Of a stretch of 64,000 nt of DNA, positions 32,666 to 42,256 are shown in pieces. How positions within the stretch are numbered: the stretch's first letter is position 1; each line of letters begins with the position of its first letter. The notes under the pieces were generated by a model. That model saw only the letters and a program-made list of their open reading frames with translations, had not been told where the DNA came from and did not search any database. The DNA is from Schaedlerella glycyrrhizinilytica_A (lineage in GTDB: Bacteria; Bacillota; Clostridia; Lachnospirales; Lachnospiraceae), in assembly GCF_042852765.1 (NCBI RefSeq), contig NZ_AP031414.1, one strand, 5' to 3'. Made by a program: the position numbers and the translations under genes.

Positions 32666-32817
32666 ATCGGCATGAACTTCCTTTATTGTTTTTTAATATC
32701 TTTTTACATATTATATCATGAAAAAATAAAATAAAAAATGAAAAAACAAAATCATGAAATAAAAAAATAGTGTAAGATGATAGACAGATAACCGGAAGCA
32801 AAAAGGAGGAACTTAGA

Positions 32818-35364
32818 ATGTTGAGAATTACGGAAGAGACCGTACAGCCTTTTGAAAAAGAACACATTGATCTTGTGAGAAAAACAGCACCGGAATGTGC
32901 ATTGTTCTTAAAAAGAGAAGATGATACGTTGCCGCTTGCGCCCGGAAAGGCTGCATTGTACGGAAGCGGGGCAAGAAAGACGATCAAAGGAGGAACCGGA
33001 TCCGGTGATGTCAATGTCCGTCATTTCGTAACCGTGGAAGAGGGAATGGAACGCGCAGGATTTGAAATCGTGTCGAAAGCGTGGCTGGATGCTTACGATC
33101 AGGTACTGGTTGATGCCAGAGCTGTTTTTGTAGAACAGATAAAGAAAGAAGCCGCAGAACTGGGAATCAATGCAGTAATGTATGGAATGGGAAAGGCAAT
33201 GCCGGAACCACAATATGAGATTGCCATGGATGCAGAATGTGATTTGGCAGTCTATGTACTTTCAAGAATTTCCGGAGAGGGGGCAGACCGTGATGTTTCG
33301 GCAGGAGATATTAATTTATCGGAGACAGAGATCCGCGATATTTTGTATTGCAGCAGACACTATAAAAAATTTGTACTTGTGCTCAATGTCGGGGGAATGG
33401 TCAATTTGGAACCTGTTATGGAGGTAAAGAATATCCTGCTTCTTGGACAGCTCGGAACACCGACGGGAGATGTATTGGCAGATATTCTGACAGGAGTAAG
33501 TAATCCATCGGGAAAACTGGCGATGACGTGGGCGCCGATCGAACAATATCCGTCGACAAAAGGATTCGGAGATATGGATGATACGGTTTATAATGAGGGG
33601 ATTTATGTCGGATATCGTTATTTTAAGACAGCCGATGTGACACCGACTTTCCCGTTTGGATATGGGCTTTCCTATACGAAATTTGAGATTGGCACAGCAA
33701 GTGTAGCGGCAGATGAGAAAAAAGTTTCTGTGACAGTTCCGGTCACGAATGTCGGGACATGTGCAGGAAAAGAAGTGATCCAGCTGTATGTAAGCAAGCC
33801 GTCTGTAAAGTTAGATCAACCATATCAGGAACTGGCAGCATTTGCAAAGACGAGCGAGCTGAAGCCATCAGAAAATGAAGAAGTGACGCTTACGTTTTCG
33901 CTGCGTGATCTGGCTGCATATGATGAAGAATTGGCAAGTTATGTGCTGGAAAAGGGTGTTTACTGGCTGCGTATCGGTAATTCTTCAGAAGATACGGTTG
34001 TATGCGCGGGATTAAAACTGGATGCAGATGTGATTGTAAAAGAATGTAAGACAATCTGCCCGGGAGCAGATATTCCCAAATTCATCCCGGCGGATGGAAT
34101 GGAAGCGCAGGAAAGGGATGCACAATTGAAAAAAACGGAAGCTCCAGTGTACGAGCTTCATGCAGAACTGTTTCAGACAGAAAAAGTTACATATTCGGAA
34201 GAACCAACAGAAATTTTAAATAAAGGAACCGGTAGTTTTGAAGATGTAAAAAGCGGAAAAATTTCAGTGGAGCAATTCATCTCATCTCTTACAAACGAGC
34301 AGCTGGCATATCTGAGTATCGGGCTGTACGAAGATAATACAGGAATGGGATCGATGATAGGAGCAAGCGCTCAGACTGTGGCGGGAGCAGCAGGAGAGAC
34401 GACAAAGAGACTGGAAGAATTAGGCGTTCCGAGTCTTGTGATGGCAGATGGACCTGCCGGCATCCGTATTTGTAAGATATACAAGATTGTAGATGGAAAA
34501 GCAAAAGGAGTGGACAATCCGCTGGCAGGAATGATGGAATTCATGGATCAGGAACAGCTTCAGATGATGGCTGCGATGGCGCCGAAGCCGACGGAAGAGG
34601 AAGAAAAAGCTCCGATCCATTATGCGTACTGTACAGCAATCCCGATCGGAACAGCGCTGGCACAGAGCTTCAATACCGAGATGTGTGAGAAACTTGGCGA
34701 TCTGGTAGGAAAAGAGATGGAACAGTTCGGAGTTCATTTGTGGCTTGCACCGGCGATGAATATCCAGAGATCCCCGCTTTGCGGAAGAAATTTTGAATAT
34801 TATTCCGAAGATCCGGTTGTAGGCGGACGGATCGCGGCGGCGATCACAAACGGAGTTCAGAAACATAAGGGATGTGGAACGACGATTAAGCATTTTGCAT
34901 TGAACAATCAGGAAACGAACCGGATGGCATCCAACAGTATTGTATCGGAGCGTGCACTTCGTGAAATTTATCTTCGTACGTTCGAGATCTGCATCAGAGA
35001 ATCTGCTCCGGCAGCAGTGATGAGTTCCTATAATCTTGTAAATGGTGAACATGCGAACAACAGTAAAGATATTCAGACTCATGTCCTCCGAGATGAGTGG
35101 GGATATGAAGGAGCGGTTATGACAGACTGGTATGCGGTTGGCGGAATGATCGCGGCAGCAGGCGGAAGAGAGAACAAGCATCCGGCAGGTCTTGCATCGG
35201 GATGTATCCATGCGGGAAATGATCTTGTTATGCCCGGAATGGCAGCGGATTTTGAAGAAATGTTGAGTGCTGTTGATAATCCGGAGGTAAAATATCCGAT
35301 TACAAGAGCGGAACTTCAAGTGACTGCGAAGCGAGTATTGGAAATGATCCGCAAACTGGCTTAG
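32818..35364 (+). CDS. glycoside hydrolase family 3 beta-glucosidase, permuted domains
   Basis: The 848-residue cytoplasmic protein (no signal peptide) shows the GH3 domains in reverse order. The C-type alpha/beta domain comes first (GGTGSGDVNVR at about 60-70), then a fibronectin-III-like domain (about 290-390, VTVPVTNVGTCAGKEVIQLYV), then the N-type TIM barrel from about 480. The barrel has MADGPAGIRI, KHFALNNQETNR and the nucleophile Asp in MTDWYAVGG near residue 770. This order is known from Ruminococcus-type beta-glucosidases. It cleaves beta-glucosides inside the cell after uptake. AAGGAGG precedes the ATG. Confidence 0.93.
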   Translation: MLRITEETVQPFEKEHIDLVRKTAPECALFLKREDDTLPLAPGKAALYGSGARKTIKGGTGSGDVNVRHFVTVEEGMERAGFEIVSKAWLDAYDQVLVDARAVFVEQIKKEAAELGINAVMYGMGKAMPEPQYEIAMDAECDLAVYVLSRISGEGADRDVSAGDINLSETEIRDILYCSRHYKKFVLVLNVGGMVNLEPVMEVKNILLLGQLGTPTGDVLADILTGVSNPSGKLAMTWAPIEQYPSTKGFGDMDDTVYNEGIYVGYRYFKTADVTPTFPFGYGLSYTKFEIGTASVAADEKKVSVTVPVTNVGTCAGKEVIQLYVSKPSVKLDQPYQELAAFAKTSELKPSENEEVTLTFSLRDLAAYDEELASYVLEKGVYWLRIGNSSEDTVVCAGLKLDADVIVKECKTICPGADIPKFIPADGMEAQERDAQLKKTEAPVYELHAELFQTEKVTYSEEPTEILNKGTGSFEDVKSGKISVEQFISSLTNEQLAYLSIGLYEDNTGMGSMIGASAQTVAGAAGETTKRLEELGVPSLVMADGPAGIRICKIYKIVDGKAKGVDNPLAGMMEFMDQEQLQMMAAMAPKPTEEEEKAPIHYAYCTAIPIGTALAQSFNTEMCEKLGDLVGKEMEQFGVHLWLAPAMNIQRSPLCGRNFEYYSEDPVVGGRIAAAITNGVQKHKGCGTTIKHFALNNQETNRMASNSIVSERALREIYLRTFEICIRESAPAAVMSSYNLVNGEHANNSKDIQTHVLRDEWGYEGAVMTDWYAVGGMIAAAGGRENKHPAGLASGCIHAGNDLVMPGMAADFEEMLSAVDNPEVKYPITRAELQVTAKRVLEMIRKLA

Positions 35365-35392
35365 TAAGATTTACGGTCGGCAAAAGAATTTC

Positions 35393-35422
35393 TTGGTAAA
35401 GTGACTTCCGGCGTGGTATAAT
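35393..35422 (+). promoter_or_regulatory. promoter of the asparagine-synthase-like gene
   Basis: TTGGTA (35393-35398) and TATAAT (35417-35422) with an 18-base spacer form a good sigma-A promoter, 121 bases before ATG 35544. Confidence 0.7.
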
Positions 35423-35444
35423 AATTTTCGATGTAAAAGAGAGT

Positions 35445-35482
35445 ATCGGTGTACAAGGAATAATAGGTTTTTGTACACCGAT
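35445..35482. repeat. inverted repeat in the leader of the asparagine-synthase-like gene
   Basis: ATCGGTGTACAA (35445-35456) and TTGTACACCGAT (35471-35482) are exact reverse complements. There is no T-run after the stem, so it looks like a leader hairpin or operator rather than a plain terminator. A related repeat (GTGTACAAGG / CCTTGTACAC) occurs at 52853-52899. Confidence 0.65.
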
Positions 35483-35543
35483 GCCGGAAACAGTACAGAG
35501 GAATCAGAAAATTCACTCACCACTTACACGAGAGGAGACTATA

Positions 35544-37082
35544 ATGATTAAAGTACAGGAATACAGAGGTCATATCCGTAATTGGGAATCACTTTGCCGG
35601 GAACTGGGAATCGATACAGGTCTTTCCAGAGAGGAACGTGAAGAACAGATTTTAGTAAAGGCATATGAGACTTGGGGATGCCATATGGCGGATCATATGC
35701 ATGGAATGTTTGCGTTTGCTTTGTGGGACGATGAAGAAAAGGAATTGTTCTGTCTGCGGGATCAGTTTGGAACAAAACCATTTTTCTATTATGAAACAGC
35801 AGACGGAGATCTGCTTTACGGAACATCAATCCGTCAGATCATGGAGCAGCCGGGATTTGTAAAAGAGCTGAATGAGGAGATGCTGCAGCTTTATCTGACA
35901 TTGACATATGTGGCGGGAGAAAATACCTTTTTCCGAGGCTTGAAGAAATTACTTCCGGGACGCTATCTGATCTGGAAAAACGGAAAAATGAAGATCGCGC
36001 GTTACTGGAAGCCGGAATTCCATCCGGATGAAAGCAAATCGTTGGAAGAATGGGCGGATGAGATACACACAACGATCCAGACGATCATGCCGGAAGTGAA
36101 AGCGGCAGATGAGACTGCGGAATCGTTCCTGTCCGGAGGGGTGGACTCTTCTTATGTGCTGGCAATGTCGGATGCAAAGATGTCGGATTCCTGTGGTTAT
36201 GAAGAAGCACGTTTTGACGAATCCGGTCTGGCGAAACAGACTGCGGATATACTTGGAAGAGAGAATTCAAGATGTCTGATCACACCGGAGGAATATTTCG
36301 GAATTGTACCGTGGGTAATGTATAATATGGAACAGCCGCTTGGTGATGCATCTGCAATTGCATTTGCTCTGGCATGCCGGGCGACGGCGGAGCACACAAA
36401 GTTGTGTTATTCCGGTGAGGGAGCAGACGAATTTTTCGGCGGTTACAATATGTACCGCAATGCAGAGCGGTATGGAGAGAATCTGAAAACGTTCTATGTC
36501 GGAAATACGAATATTATGAAAGAGGATGAAAAGCAACGGATCTTGAAACATTATGATCCGGATGTACTGCCGATCGAACTGGTGACAAGTATTTATGAAG
36601 AAACAGAAGACTTGGATCCGCTTTCTAAAATGTCCAATATCGATATTCAAATTTGGCTGGAAGGCGACATTTATTATAATGTAGACAGAATGAGCAGTGC
36701 AGCCGGTTTGGAAATCCGAATGCCTCTTACAGACCGACGGATTTTCGATATAGCATCAAGGATGCCGTCTCGTTATAAAGTAAATGAAGAGCAGAATAAA
36801 GTTGCATTCCGTACCGCGGCGGCAAAAGTTCTGCCGGAAGAGATTGCATTCCGTAAAAAACTGGGATTTATTGTGCCGATCCGAATCTGGATGGCAGATG
36901 AACGTTATAATCAGGACGTACAGGCAAAATTCCATAGCGATTATGCGGAAAAATTTTTCAATCTGGATGAGATCAATGCGATTTTCGATGACTATGTCGG
37001 AGGAAATTCAGATAATTGGAGAAAAGTGTGGACAATCTATACATTCCTTGTATGGTATGAAGAATATTTTGTGAAAAGATAA
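35544..37082 (+). CDS. asparagine-synthase-like protein lacking the amidotransferase cysteine
   Basis: The 512-residue protein starts at ATG 35544 after GAGGAGA. It begins at YRGHIRNWESLCRELG, which aligns with the middle of the class II glutaminase domain of AsnB (NGEIYNYxELR). The usual MCG start with its Cys nucleophile, and about 70 residues, are absent. HGMFAFALWDD and the synthetase domain are intact, including the ATP-binding loop SGGVDSSYVLA at about 197-207 and SGEGADEFFGGY. It may amidate aspartate with free ammonia or with a separate glutaminase. The upstream in-frame codons do not supply MCG. Confidence 0.85.
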   Translation: MIKVQEYRGHIRNWESLCRELGIDTGLSREEREEQILVKAYETWGCHMADHMHGMFAFALWDDEEKELFCLRDQFGTKPFFYYETADGDLLYGTSIRQIMEQPGFVKELNEEMLQLYLTLTYVAGENTFFRGLKKLLPGRYLIWKNGKMKIARYWKPEFHPDESKSLEEWADEIHTTIQTIMPEVKAADETAESFLSGGVDSSYVLAMSDAKMSDSCGYEEARFDESGLAKQTADILGRENSRCLITPEEYFGIVPWVMYNMEQPLGDASAIAFALACRATAEHTKLCYSGEGADEFFGGYNMYRNAERYGENLKTFYVGNTNIMKEDEKQRILKHYDPDVLPIELVTSIYEETEDLDPLSKMSNIDIQIWLEGDIYYNVDRMSSAAGLEIRMPLTDRRIFDIASRMPSRYKVNEEQNKVAFRTAAAKVLPEEIAFRKKLGFIVPIRIWMADERYNQDVQAKFHSDYAEKFFNLDEINAIFDDYVGGNSDNWRKVWTIYTFLVWYEEYFVKR

Positions 37083-37090
37083 ATATGAAG

Positions 37091-37134
37091 AGAATGGGGG
37101 ATTTTTAGGAACAAAAATATTCCATTCTTTTTTG
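37091..37134 (+). terminator. terminator after the asparagine-synthase-like gene
   Basis: AGAATGG / CCATTCT encloses a loop and is followed by TTTTTTG, starting eight bases after the stop codon. Confidence 0.75.
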
Positions 37135-37331
37135 TCCTGATTTTAGACAGAAGAGAAAGATAGAAAAAATAAAAGAGGAAAAAAGGATAATTATAGGAAT
37201 GGTTTCTGTATCAGAAAATTTTATAATAATCAATAAAAGAAACGTATCAAAATGAAATTGACATTACTGGCTCAACGGGAATATCGCAACGAAGATATAT
37301 AGAATGACACAGGTGGAAGTGAGGGCTTGAT

Positions 37332-38099
37332 ATGAATGTTCTTCAGAGTTTGACGGAATTATACAATCATCTTTCATTGGATAGTACATATAGAAATGTA
37401 TGTAAAGGGATTCTGGAGAATCTGGATGAAGCGGCAAATGGAACTGTTTATGATATAGCAGAATTAACAAATTCATCCAGAACGACAGTATGGCGAATGG
37501 TACAGAAATTGGGATATAAGAATTTTACAGATTTTCATCATGAGTTGAGGAGAGCGGTCAAGCACTACACTTATTACAACAGACTTCTTCCCTCCGAGCA
37601 AAGTCAGGATGCCGCCAGTGTAAAGGATTTTATGTTGAGGCAGGTCATGCAAACTTATGAATTGATAAAAGATCAGATTGATACAAAGGAATTAGAACAG
37701 ATTGCAGAAGATTTACATTTGGCAGATAAAGTAGTTTTTTATACACCCTATAAGAATAGCGCAATTTTATCGTTACAGCAGAATCTTGCAATGGAAGGAC
37801 AGGAAACAGGATACTATTGCCTGCTTCCGGATATGCTTGAAGACAGCATAACATTGACGGAACAGAGCATTGTGATTGTTAATATGATTGAGCATGTGGA
37901 AACGATGGATATGGAGCTTGTATTTAATAATATTAAGAAAAAGAGAGCGAAGATATATGGCGTGTCAACACGATATGAGAAGTACTTAGATAAAGAATTA
38001 TTTTATTCAGATAAGGATAAGATCGTAACAGGAGTATTGATGTTTGATTTATACTTTTTGATGTTGAGCGAGATATATCGGATGAAGTATATTGGGTAG
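37332..38099 (+). CDS. RpiR/MurR-family transcriptional regulator
   Basis: The 255-residue protein has an N-terminal RpiR helix-turn-helix (about 30-80: NGTVYDIAELTNSSRTTVWRMVQKLGYKNFTDFHHELRR) and a C-terminal SIS-like sugar-phosphate domain (KVVFYTPYKNSAILSLQQNLAMEG). Such proteins bind phosphosugars and control sugar catabolism genes. Two similar imperfect palindromes lie just downstream, at 38123 and 38354, before the sugar isomerase and oxidoreductase genes, and are candidate operators. Confidence 0.88.
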   Translation: MNVLQSLTELYNHLSLDSTYRNVCKGILENLDEAANGTVYDIAELTNSSRTTVWRMVQKLGYKNFTDFHHELRRAVKHYTYYNRLLPSEQSQDAASVKDFMLRQVMQTYELIKDQIDTKELEQIAEDLHLADKVVFYTPYKNSAILSLQQNLAMEGQETGYYCLLPDMLEDSITLTEQSIVIVNMIEHVETMDMELVFNNIKKKRAKIYGVSTRYEKYLDKELFYSDKDKIVTGVLMFDLYFLMLSEIYRMKYIG

Positions 38100-38109
38100 A
38101 TAGAAAAAT

Positions 38110-38160
38110 AAAAGGGAGGACATTGGTTTCAAGATTGGAACTAATGTCCTCCCTTTTATT
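38110..38160 (+). terminator. terminator of the RpiR gene with embedded palindrome
   Basis: A 15-bp stem AAAAGGGAGGACATT / AATGTCCTCCCTTTT is followed by ATTATATT. The upper part contains TTGGTTTC...GGAACTAA (38123-38144), similar to the palindrome at 38354. Confidence 0.75.
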
Positions 38161-38165
38161 ATATT

Positions 38166-38345
38166 ATGTATTCCGTTGCAAGAGTAGATTTGGTTCCGGT
38201 GCTTATGATGCTTCCATCATGTGGTGCAGTAATTGGGATTCTTATATCTTCTCAACTTTTTTATAATTTATCAGATGAGGAATGTGCAAAAATACGACAG
38301 AGATTAGATCAGAAAGAAGCGCTTAGAAATAAAGCAGAACATTAA
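38166..38345 (+). pseudogene. C-terminal remnant of a sugar transporter (GPH/MFS type)
   Basis: A 59-codon frame reads VPVLMMLPSCGAVIGILISSQLFYNLSDEECAKIRQRLDQKEALRN. A last membrane helix is followed by FYNLSDEE.AKI...L, which is the typical end of GPH-family sodium-sugar symporters (YNL.DE...I...L). The rest of a roughly 450-residue gene is missing, and no ribosome site precedes ATG 38166. A transporter for the substrate of the next two genes was probably here. Confidence 0.55.
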
Positions 38346-38350
38346 GAGGA

Positions 38351-38378
38351 ACTTTGGTTTCAAATTTAGAACCAAAGT
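38351..38378. promoter_or_regulatory. candidate RpiR operator upstream of the isomerase operon
   Basis: ACTTTGGTT (38351-38359) and AACCAAAGT (38370-38378) are exact reverse complements. The motif shares TTGGTTTCAA...GAAC.AA with the palindrome at 38123-38144. A -10-like TATAAT is at 38433-38438, before the gene at 38494. Confidence 0.5.
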
Positions 38379-38493
38379 CTTATTGGCGAAATAATGTTGC
38401 GGAAGAGGAACGCTGATAAAAAAGATATTTTCTATAATAAAGGCACAAAGAAGAAAAAGAAGAAAATGAGGAAATGAAAGGAGATATTCAGAA

Positions 38494-39270
38494 ATGAAGT
38501 ATAGTTTATGTGCAGATATTATGTTCGTGGCAGTTGGAGAGAAAGGACCAATTTGGCCGGATACGGATGGCATCATTGAAGCCATGAAATTAGCAAAGAA
38601 GAACGGATTGACCGGAATTGAAATGTTTGGTCTGGAAGGCAGGGATCTGGAGCGGATTGCCGCTGCGAGCAGGGAACTGGGAATAGAGATCAGAGCGTGT
38701 GTTTCCGCAGGCGCTGCACTTTTAGGAAATCCTGATAAGACAGAAGAATTGGTTTCACTTTTTGAGCAGAGTGTTCCAAAGGCAAAACAGATCGGATGCA
38801 GTAACTTGATTTTAAATGCGGAGGAGTATGCAAGAAATCTTTCGTCGGATGAGGTTATCAAAGTTATGGAGGATGCGCTGAAACGTCTTGCCGTTATTGC
38901 TGAGAAAGAGGATGTAACTATATTGGTTGAGCCAGTGACAGGGGGATTCTTTACAAGTTCTAAACAGGCATTTGGTCTGATAGAAAAAGTGGGAAGTAAA
39001 AATGTAAAACTTCTTTATGATATTTTTCATTTCCAGAACATTGAAGGTCAGATCACAGAGACTATCAAGAAAAATCTGAATCTGATCGGAGATATTCATG
39101 GTGCAGGAGCACCGATGAGAGCAGAACTTACGGTAGGAGAGTTGGATTATGCGTTTATACTGAATACAGTAAAAGAACTCGGTTATGAAGGCAATTTCTG
39201 TTTGGAATTTTTTACATTTGAAAATCGTGATATGAAAGTAGAAGCATCTTGTAAAGTGTTGCCGGCATAA
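38494..39270 (+). CDS. sugar-phosphate isomerase/epimerase-like TIM-barrel protein (hydroxypyruvate isomerase type)
   Basis: The 258-residue protein starts at ATG 38494 after AAAGGAGA. It belongs to the AP-endonuclease-2-like TIM barrels: LVEPVTGGFFTSSKQAFGLIEKVGSKNVKLLYDIFHFQNIEGQI and GDIHGAGAPMRAELTVGELDY carry the metal-binding Glu, Asp, His and the Hyi-like pattern, and the late CLEFFTF supplies another Glu. It probably isomerises or epimerises a keto sugar. It forms an operon with the Gfo/Idh/MocA oxidoreductase 55 bases downstream, a common pair in inositol- and sugar-acid pathways. Confidence 0.85.
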   Translation: MKYSLCADIMFVAVGEKGPIWPDTDGIIEAMKLAKKNGLTGIEMFGLEGRDLERIAAASRELGIEIRACVSAGAALLGNPDKTEELVSLFEQSVPKAKQIGCSNLILNAEEYARNLSSDEVIKVMEDALKRLAVIAEKEDVTILVEPVTGGFFTSSKQAFGLIEKVGSKNVKLLYDIFHFQNIEGQITETIKKNLNLIGDIHGAGAPMRAELTVGELDYAFILNTVKELGYEGNFCLEFFTFENRDMKVEASCKVLPA

Positions 39271-39325
39271 TAGAAAAATAGAATATGTAAGGAAAAATAT
39301 TTAAAAATTCAAGGAGAAAAATAAA

Positions 39326-40393
39326 ATGACAAAGAAAAGAATTGGAATTATCGGTGTTGGTGAGATTGGAACAACAAAACATTTGACACAACTTGTAAAA
39401 CATTCAGAAGAGGTAGAAATTGTTGCATTATGTGATATTCTTACAGAAAGATGCGAGAAGGCAAATAAAGATTTCGGTCTTAATGCTAAGATTTATACAG
39501 ATTATAAAGAAATGTGTGCGGCAGAAGACATTGATGTAGTGCATGTTTGTACGCCAAATCCTCTTCATTGTGAGATGACAATTTACGCATTTGAACATGG
39601 AAAAGATGTTTACTGTGAAAAACCACTTGCATGTACATATGCTGATGCTCAAAAAATGCTTGAAGCGCAGAAAAAGGCTGGAAAGAAACTGACAAGTGGT
39701 ACACAATGGCGTTATAATACAGCGCCGATGGAAATGAAGAGAATGTATGAGGCAGGTGAATTTGGAGATGTATACTATATCCGATCTTCACAGCTTCGTC
39801 CGAATCGACTTCCAGCATATGGTGTATATACAAACAAAGAATTAAACGGAGGCGGTGTATTAATGGATGGAGGTCCGCATTCTATTGACCTTCCAATGTG
39901 GCTGACAGATAATTATGAGGTTGCAAGTGTACGCGGAGTTACATTCGATAAGATGAAAAATTTCCCGGAAGGAAATCAGCTTGGACCATGGGATCCAAAT
40001 AATTTTGATGTAGAAGATACTGCAATGGCTATGATTACAATGAAAAATGGCGCGATGTTTTATGTTGAAACTGCATGGAGAACAAATATGCAGCAGGAAG
40101 CACCCGGAATTATCTGCTCCGTAGCAGGAACACTGGCAGGTGCCGATATGGTAGGTCCGGGATTTGAAGATAGTGTCCGCATCACAAAGATGGTTAATGG
40201 AGAATTAAAAACGGAGATTACAAGCCCGGAAGCAAAGTATGATATGTGGGACTATGATATGACAAAATGGGTAGACTGCATTACAAAGGGAACGGATCCG
40301 GCAGTTCTTCCAGAACAGGCAGCAGTTGTCACTCGCGTCATTGAAGCGATTTATAAGTCAGCGGAAACAGGCGAGACTGTCGTATTTGATTAA
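39326..40393 (+). CDS. Gfo/Idh/MocA-family oxidoreductase
   Basis: The 355-residue protein starts at ATG 39326 after AAGGAG. The N-terminal Rossmann fold shows GIIGVGEIG (residues 7-15) and CTPNPLH; the family motif YCEKPLACTYADAQ (EKP) is at about 97-100. The C-terminal domain has GGGVLMDGGPHSIDLPMWL with the catalytic Asp/His. Such enzymes use NAD(P)H to oxidise or reduce sugars, inositols or their derivatives. The substrate is not evident; it is probably the same as that of the preceding isomerase. Confidence 0.92.
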   Translation: MTKKRIGIIGVGEIGTTKHLTQLVKHSEEVEIVALCDILTERCEKANKDFGLNAKIYTDYKEMCAAEDIDVVHVCTPNPLHCEMTIYAFEHGKDVYCEKPLACTYADAQKMLEAQKKAGKKLTSGTQWRYNTAPMEMKRMYEAGEFGDVYYIRSSQLRPNRLPAYGVYTNKELNGGGVLMDGGPHSIDLPMWLTDNYEVASVRGVTFDKMKNFPEGNQLGPWDPNNFDVEDTAMAMITMKNGAMFYVETAWRTNMQQEAPGIICSVAGTLAGADMVGPGFEDSVRITKMVNGELKTEITSPEAKYDMWDYDMTKWVDCITKGTDPAVLPEQAAVVTRVIEAIYKSAETGETVVFD

Positions 40394-40398
40394 TGGCA

Positions 40399-40426
40399 TT
40401 AGTGCCCTGGTTTTCCGGGGCACTAA
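40399..40426. terminator. hairpin between convergent genes
   Basis: TTAGTGCCCTGG / CCGGGGCACTAA with a TTTT loop (one wobble) starts six bases after the oxidoreductase stop. No clear T-run follows on either strand, so terminator strength is uncertain. Confidence 0.55.
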
Positions 40427-40441
40427 AGTCGGTGAAACAGA

Positions 40442-42256
40442 TTATGTAATAATGTTTAAATTCTTAAAAATATCGAATGTGATCTCCGCTGCATGGCTTC
40501 CGGTGGCATTGGTGTTTGCGCGGATATTAGTTGCAAAAAAATAGGTGGTATCTGTTGTTTCAACATAGCCGATAAACCAGCCGCTTATGTCTTTTTCGTT
40601 TACTCTTCCTGTTCCTGTTTTTCCGTAAAGTGCATAAGTATCGGACGAGGAAATGCATAGAGCATTTTTGACAGCCGTTATATTTTCAATGGAAAAATCA
40701 AAATTGTTGTTGTACAGATCAATCAATAATTCTACCTGTTCAACCGGGGAAATCTTCAGTGCGGATTCCATCCAGTAAGAAGAAAGATCTCCGGTTATTC
40801 TTTTATTTCCATAATTAATCTGTTCAAGATAAGAAATGATACGCTCTTTTTCCAGCTTTTTGTCGATTGTTTGAAAGTACCAGTTGACAGAAGATGCCAT
40901 GGCGCTTGCTAACGTCTGATCTTGGTTCCATTCGGCAAAAGGATAAGTTTCTCCGTTCCATTTTATAGAAGTGTTTTCAGGGGAAATGGTCCCTTCTTCT
41001 AACCCGAAAAGCGCGCAGTATATTTTATAAGTGGAATCAGGGGCGAGCCTTTGCAATGCCTGCTCTTTATTATAAATATTCCAAGAATTTTCTTTGCTGT
41101 TATACAAAACAAAAGATCCGTTGTAATCACCGAAGATTTCCGAATGATCAGAATAGATAAGATTTTCGTTATCCGGATTCCATTGGTAACGATCATCATC
41201 CGCGGCGGTTGTGGAGATGAAAGGAACAAATCCGATGAGAAGCACAGATGTCAGAATGAAGACAAGGGTACTTTTCAGTCTGCGGATCCGATCGGGACGT
41301 TGATAAGAAGCAATATTTAAAATCCTGCGTTTCATTTGCTTTCGATTACCGCCAAGACCGGAAGTAAACGGAAATGGTGTGCATGCCAGTTTTTCGGCGA
41401 AATTGAGGAGCGTATTTCCATAATCGATATAATCTTTTTCGTCAAGTATTTGCAATACCGAAGCGTCACAGGCAAGCTCTCGTTCATTTCTCATTTCTTT
41501 TAGTGCAAACCACACGAATGGATGAAACCAATAAACAATACTTGCAAGATTCATCAGACAACCGATGAGAGAATCCTTATGTTTGTAGTGCTGAAGTTCA
41601 TGCAGCAGCATATATCGAATGTCGTCATCACGAATAACCGTGTTATGATCGGAAATCAGATGAATGGGAAGATAAATTCTTGGTTTCCAAAATCCGACGA
41701 TCATCGGAGATTTTAAAAATGCAGTGCTGTAAACAGGAAATTCTTTCGAAATGTTTAATTTGTGAAGACATTCCTCGTACAATCTGTAAATCAGTGGATT
41801 TTGCAGAGGAAGTGCAGAGTGTTCAATTCGGTGTAATTGTATTGCAGATCGAAAGAGCAGAAACACCATGAACAAAATTCCTAAAATCCAAATTCCGAAA
41901 AAGAGTAAGCTGATTGTCGGGGAAATCTGATCGTTTACGGAAAGTGCGAAATCATTCATCCAATCAGTTGTATGAGTCAGCGGTTGGGACACGGCGGAAT
42001 CGATCCCGGAAGTAGAGGGCAAAATCGGAAACACAGCCTGTTCCATACTGCTTAAATAGGAGTTTAAGGAAAACGGAAGAAATGGAACAGTAAGTAAACC
42101 TAGTAAAATCAAACATAAATTATATTGCATGCGATTTGATAGAAATCCTCGGAACAACCATTTGATTCCAAAAAGCAGACCAATGATCCCGCTGAGAATG
42201 AGATTGCAGATCCCAAATCGAACCATGAAACCGGCAATCATTTCAAACATCGGCAT
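40442..42256 (-). CDS. BlaR1-type beta-lactam sensor / M56 metallopeptidase
   Basis: The protein has 604 residues from ATG 42256; ATG 42250 or GTG 42259 are possible, all overlapping the repressor gene. Membrane helices lie at about 5-30, 40-60, 115-140 and 335-355. The M56 zinc motif HELQH is at about 235-239, and ERELACDA follows. The outer C-terminal sensor resembles a class D beta-lactamase/penicillin-binding domain with STYK and KTGTG. Acylation of the sensor by beta-lactams activates the protease and relieves BlaI repression. BlaI is encoded just upstream. Confidence 0.92.
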   Translation of the reverse strand: MPMFEMIAGFMVRFGICNLILSGIIGLLFGIKWLFRGFLSNRMQYNLCLILLGLLTVPFLPFSLNSYLSSMEQAVFPILPSTSGIDSAVSQPLTHTTDWMNDFALSVNDQISPTISLLFFGIWILGILFMVFLLFRSAIQLHRIEHSALPLQNPLIYRLYEECLHKLNISKEFPVYSTAFLKSPMIVGFWKPRIYLPIHLISDHNTVIRDDDIRYMLLHELQHYKHKDSLIGCLMNLASIVYWFHPFVWFALKEMRNERELACDASVLQILDEKDYIDYGNTLLNFAEKLACTPFPFTSGLGGNRKQMKRRILNIASYQRPDRIRRLKSTLVFILTSVLLIGFVPFISTTAADDDRYQWNPDNENLIYSDHSEIFGDYNGSFVLYNSKENSWNIYNKEQALQRLAPDSTYKIYCALFGLEEGTISPENTSIKWNGETYPFAEWNQDQTLASAMASSVNWYFQTIDKKLEKERIISYLEQINYGNKRITGDLSSYWMESALKISPVEQVELLIDLYNNNFDFSIENITAVKNALCISSSDTYALYGKTGTGRVNEKDISGWFIGYVETTDTTYFFATNIRANTNATGSHAAEITFDIFKNLNIIT

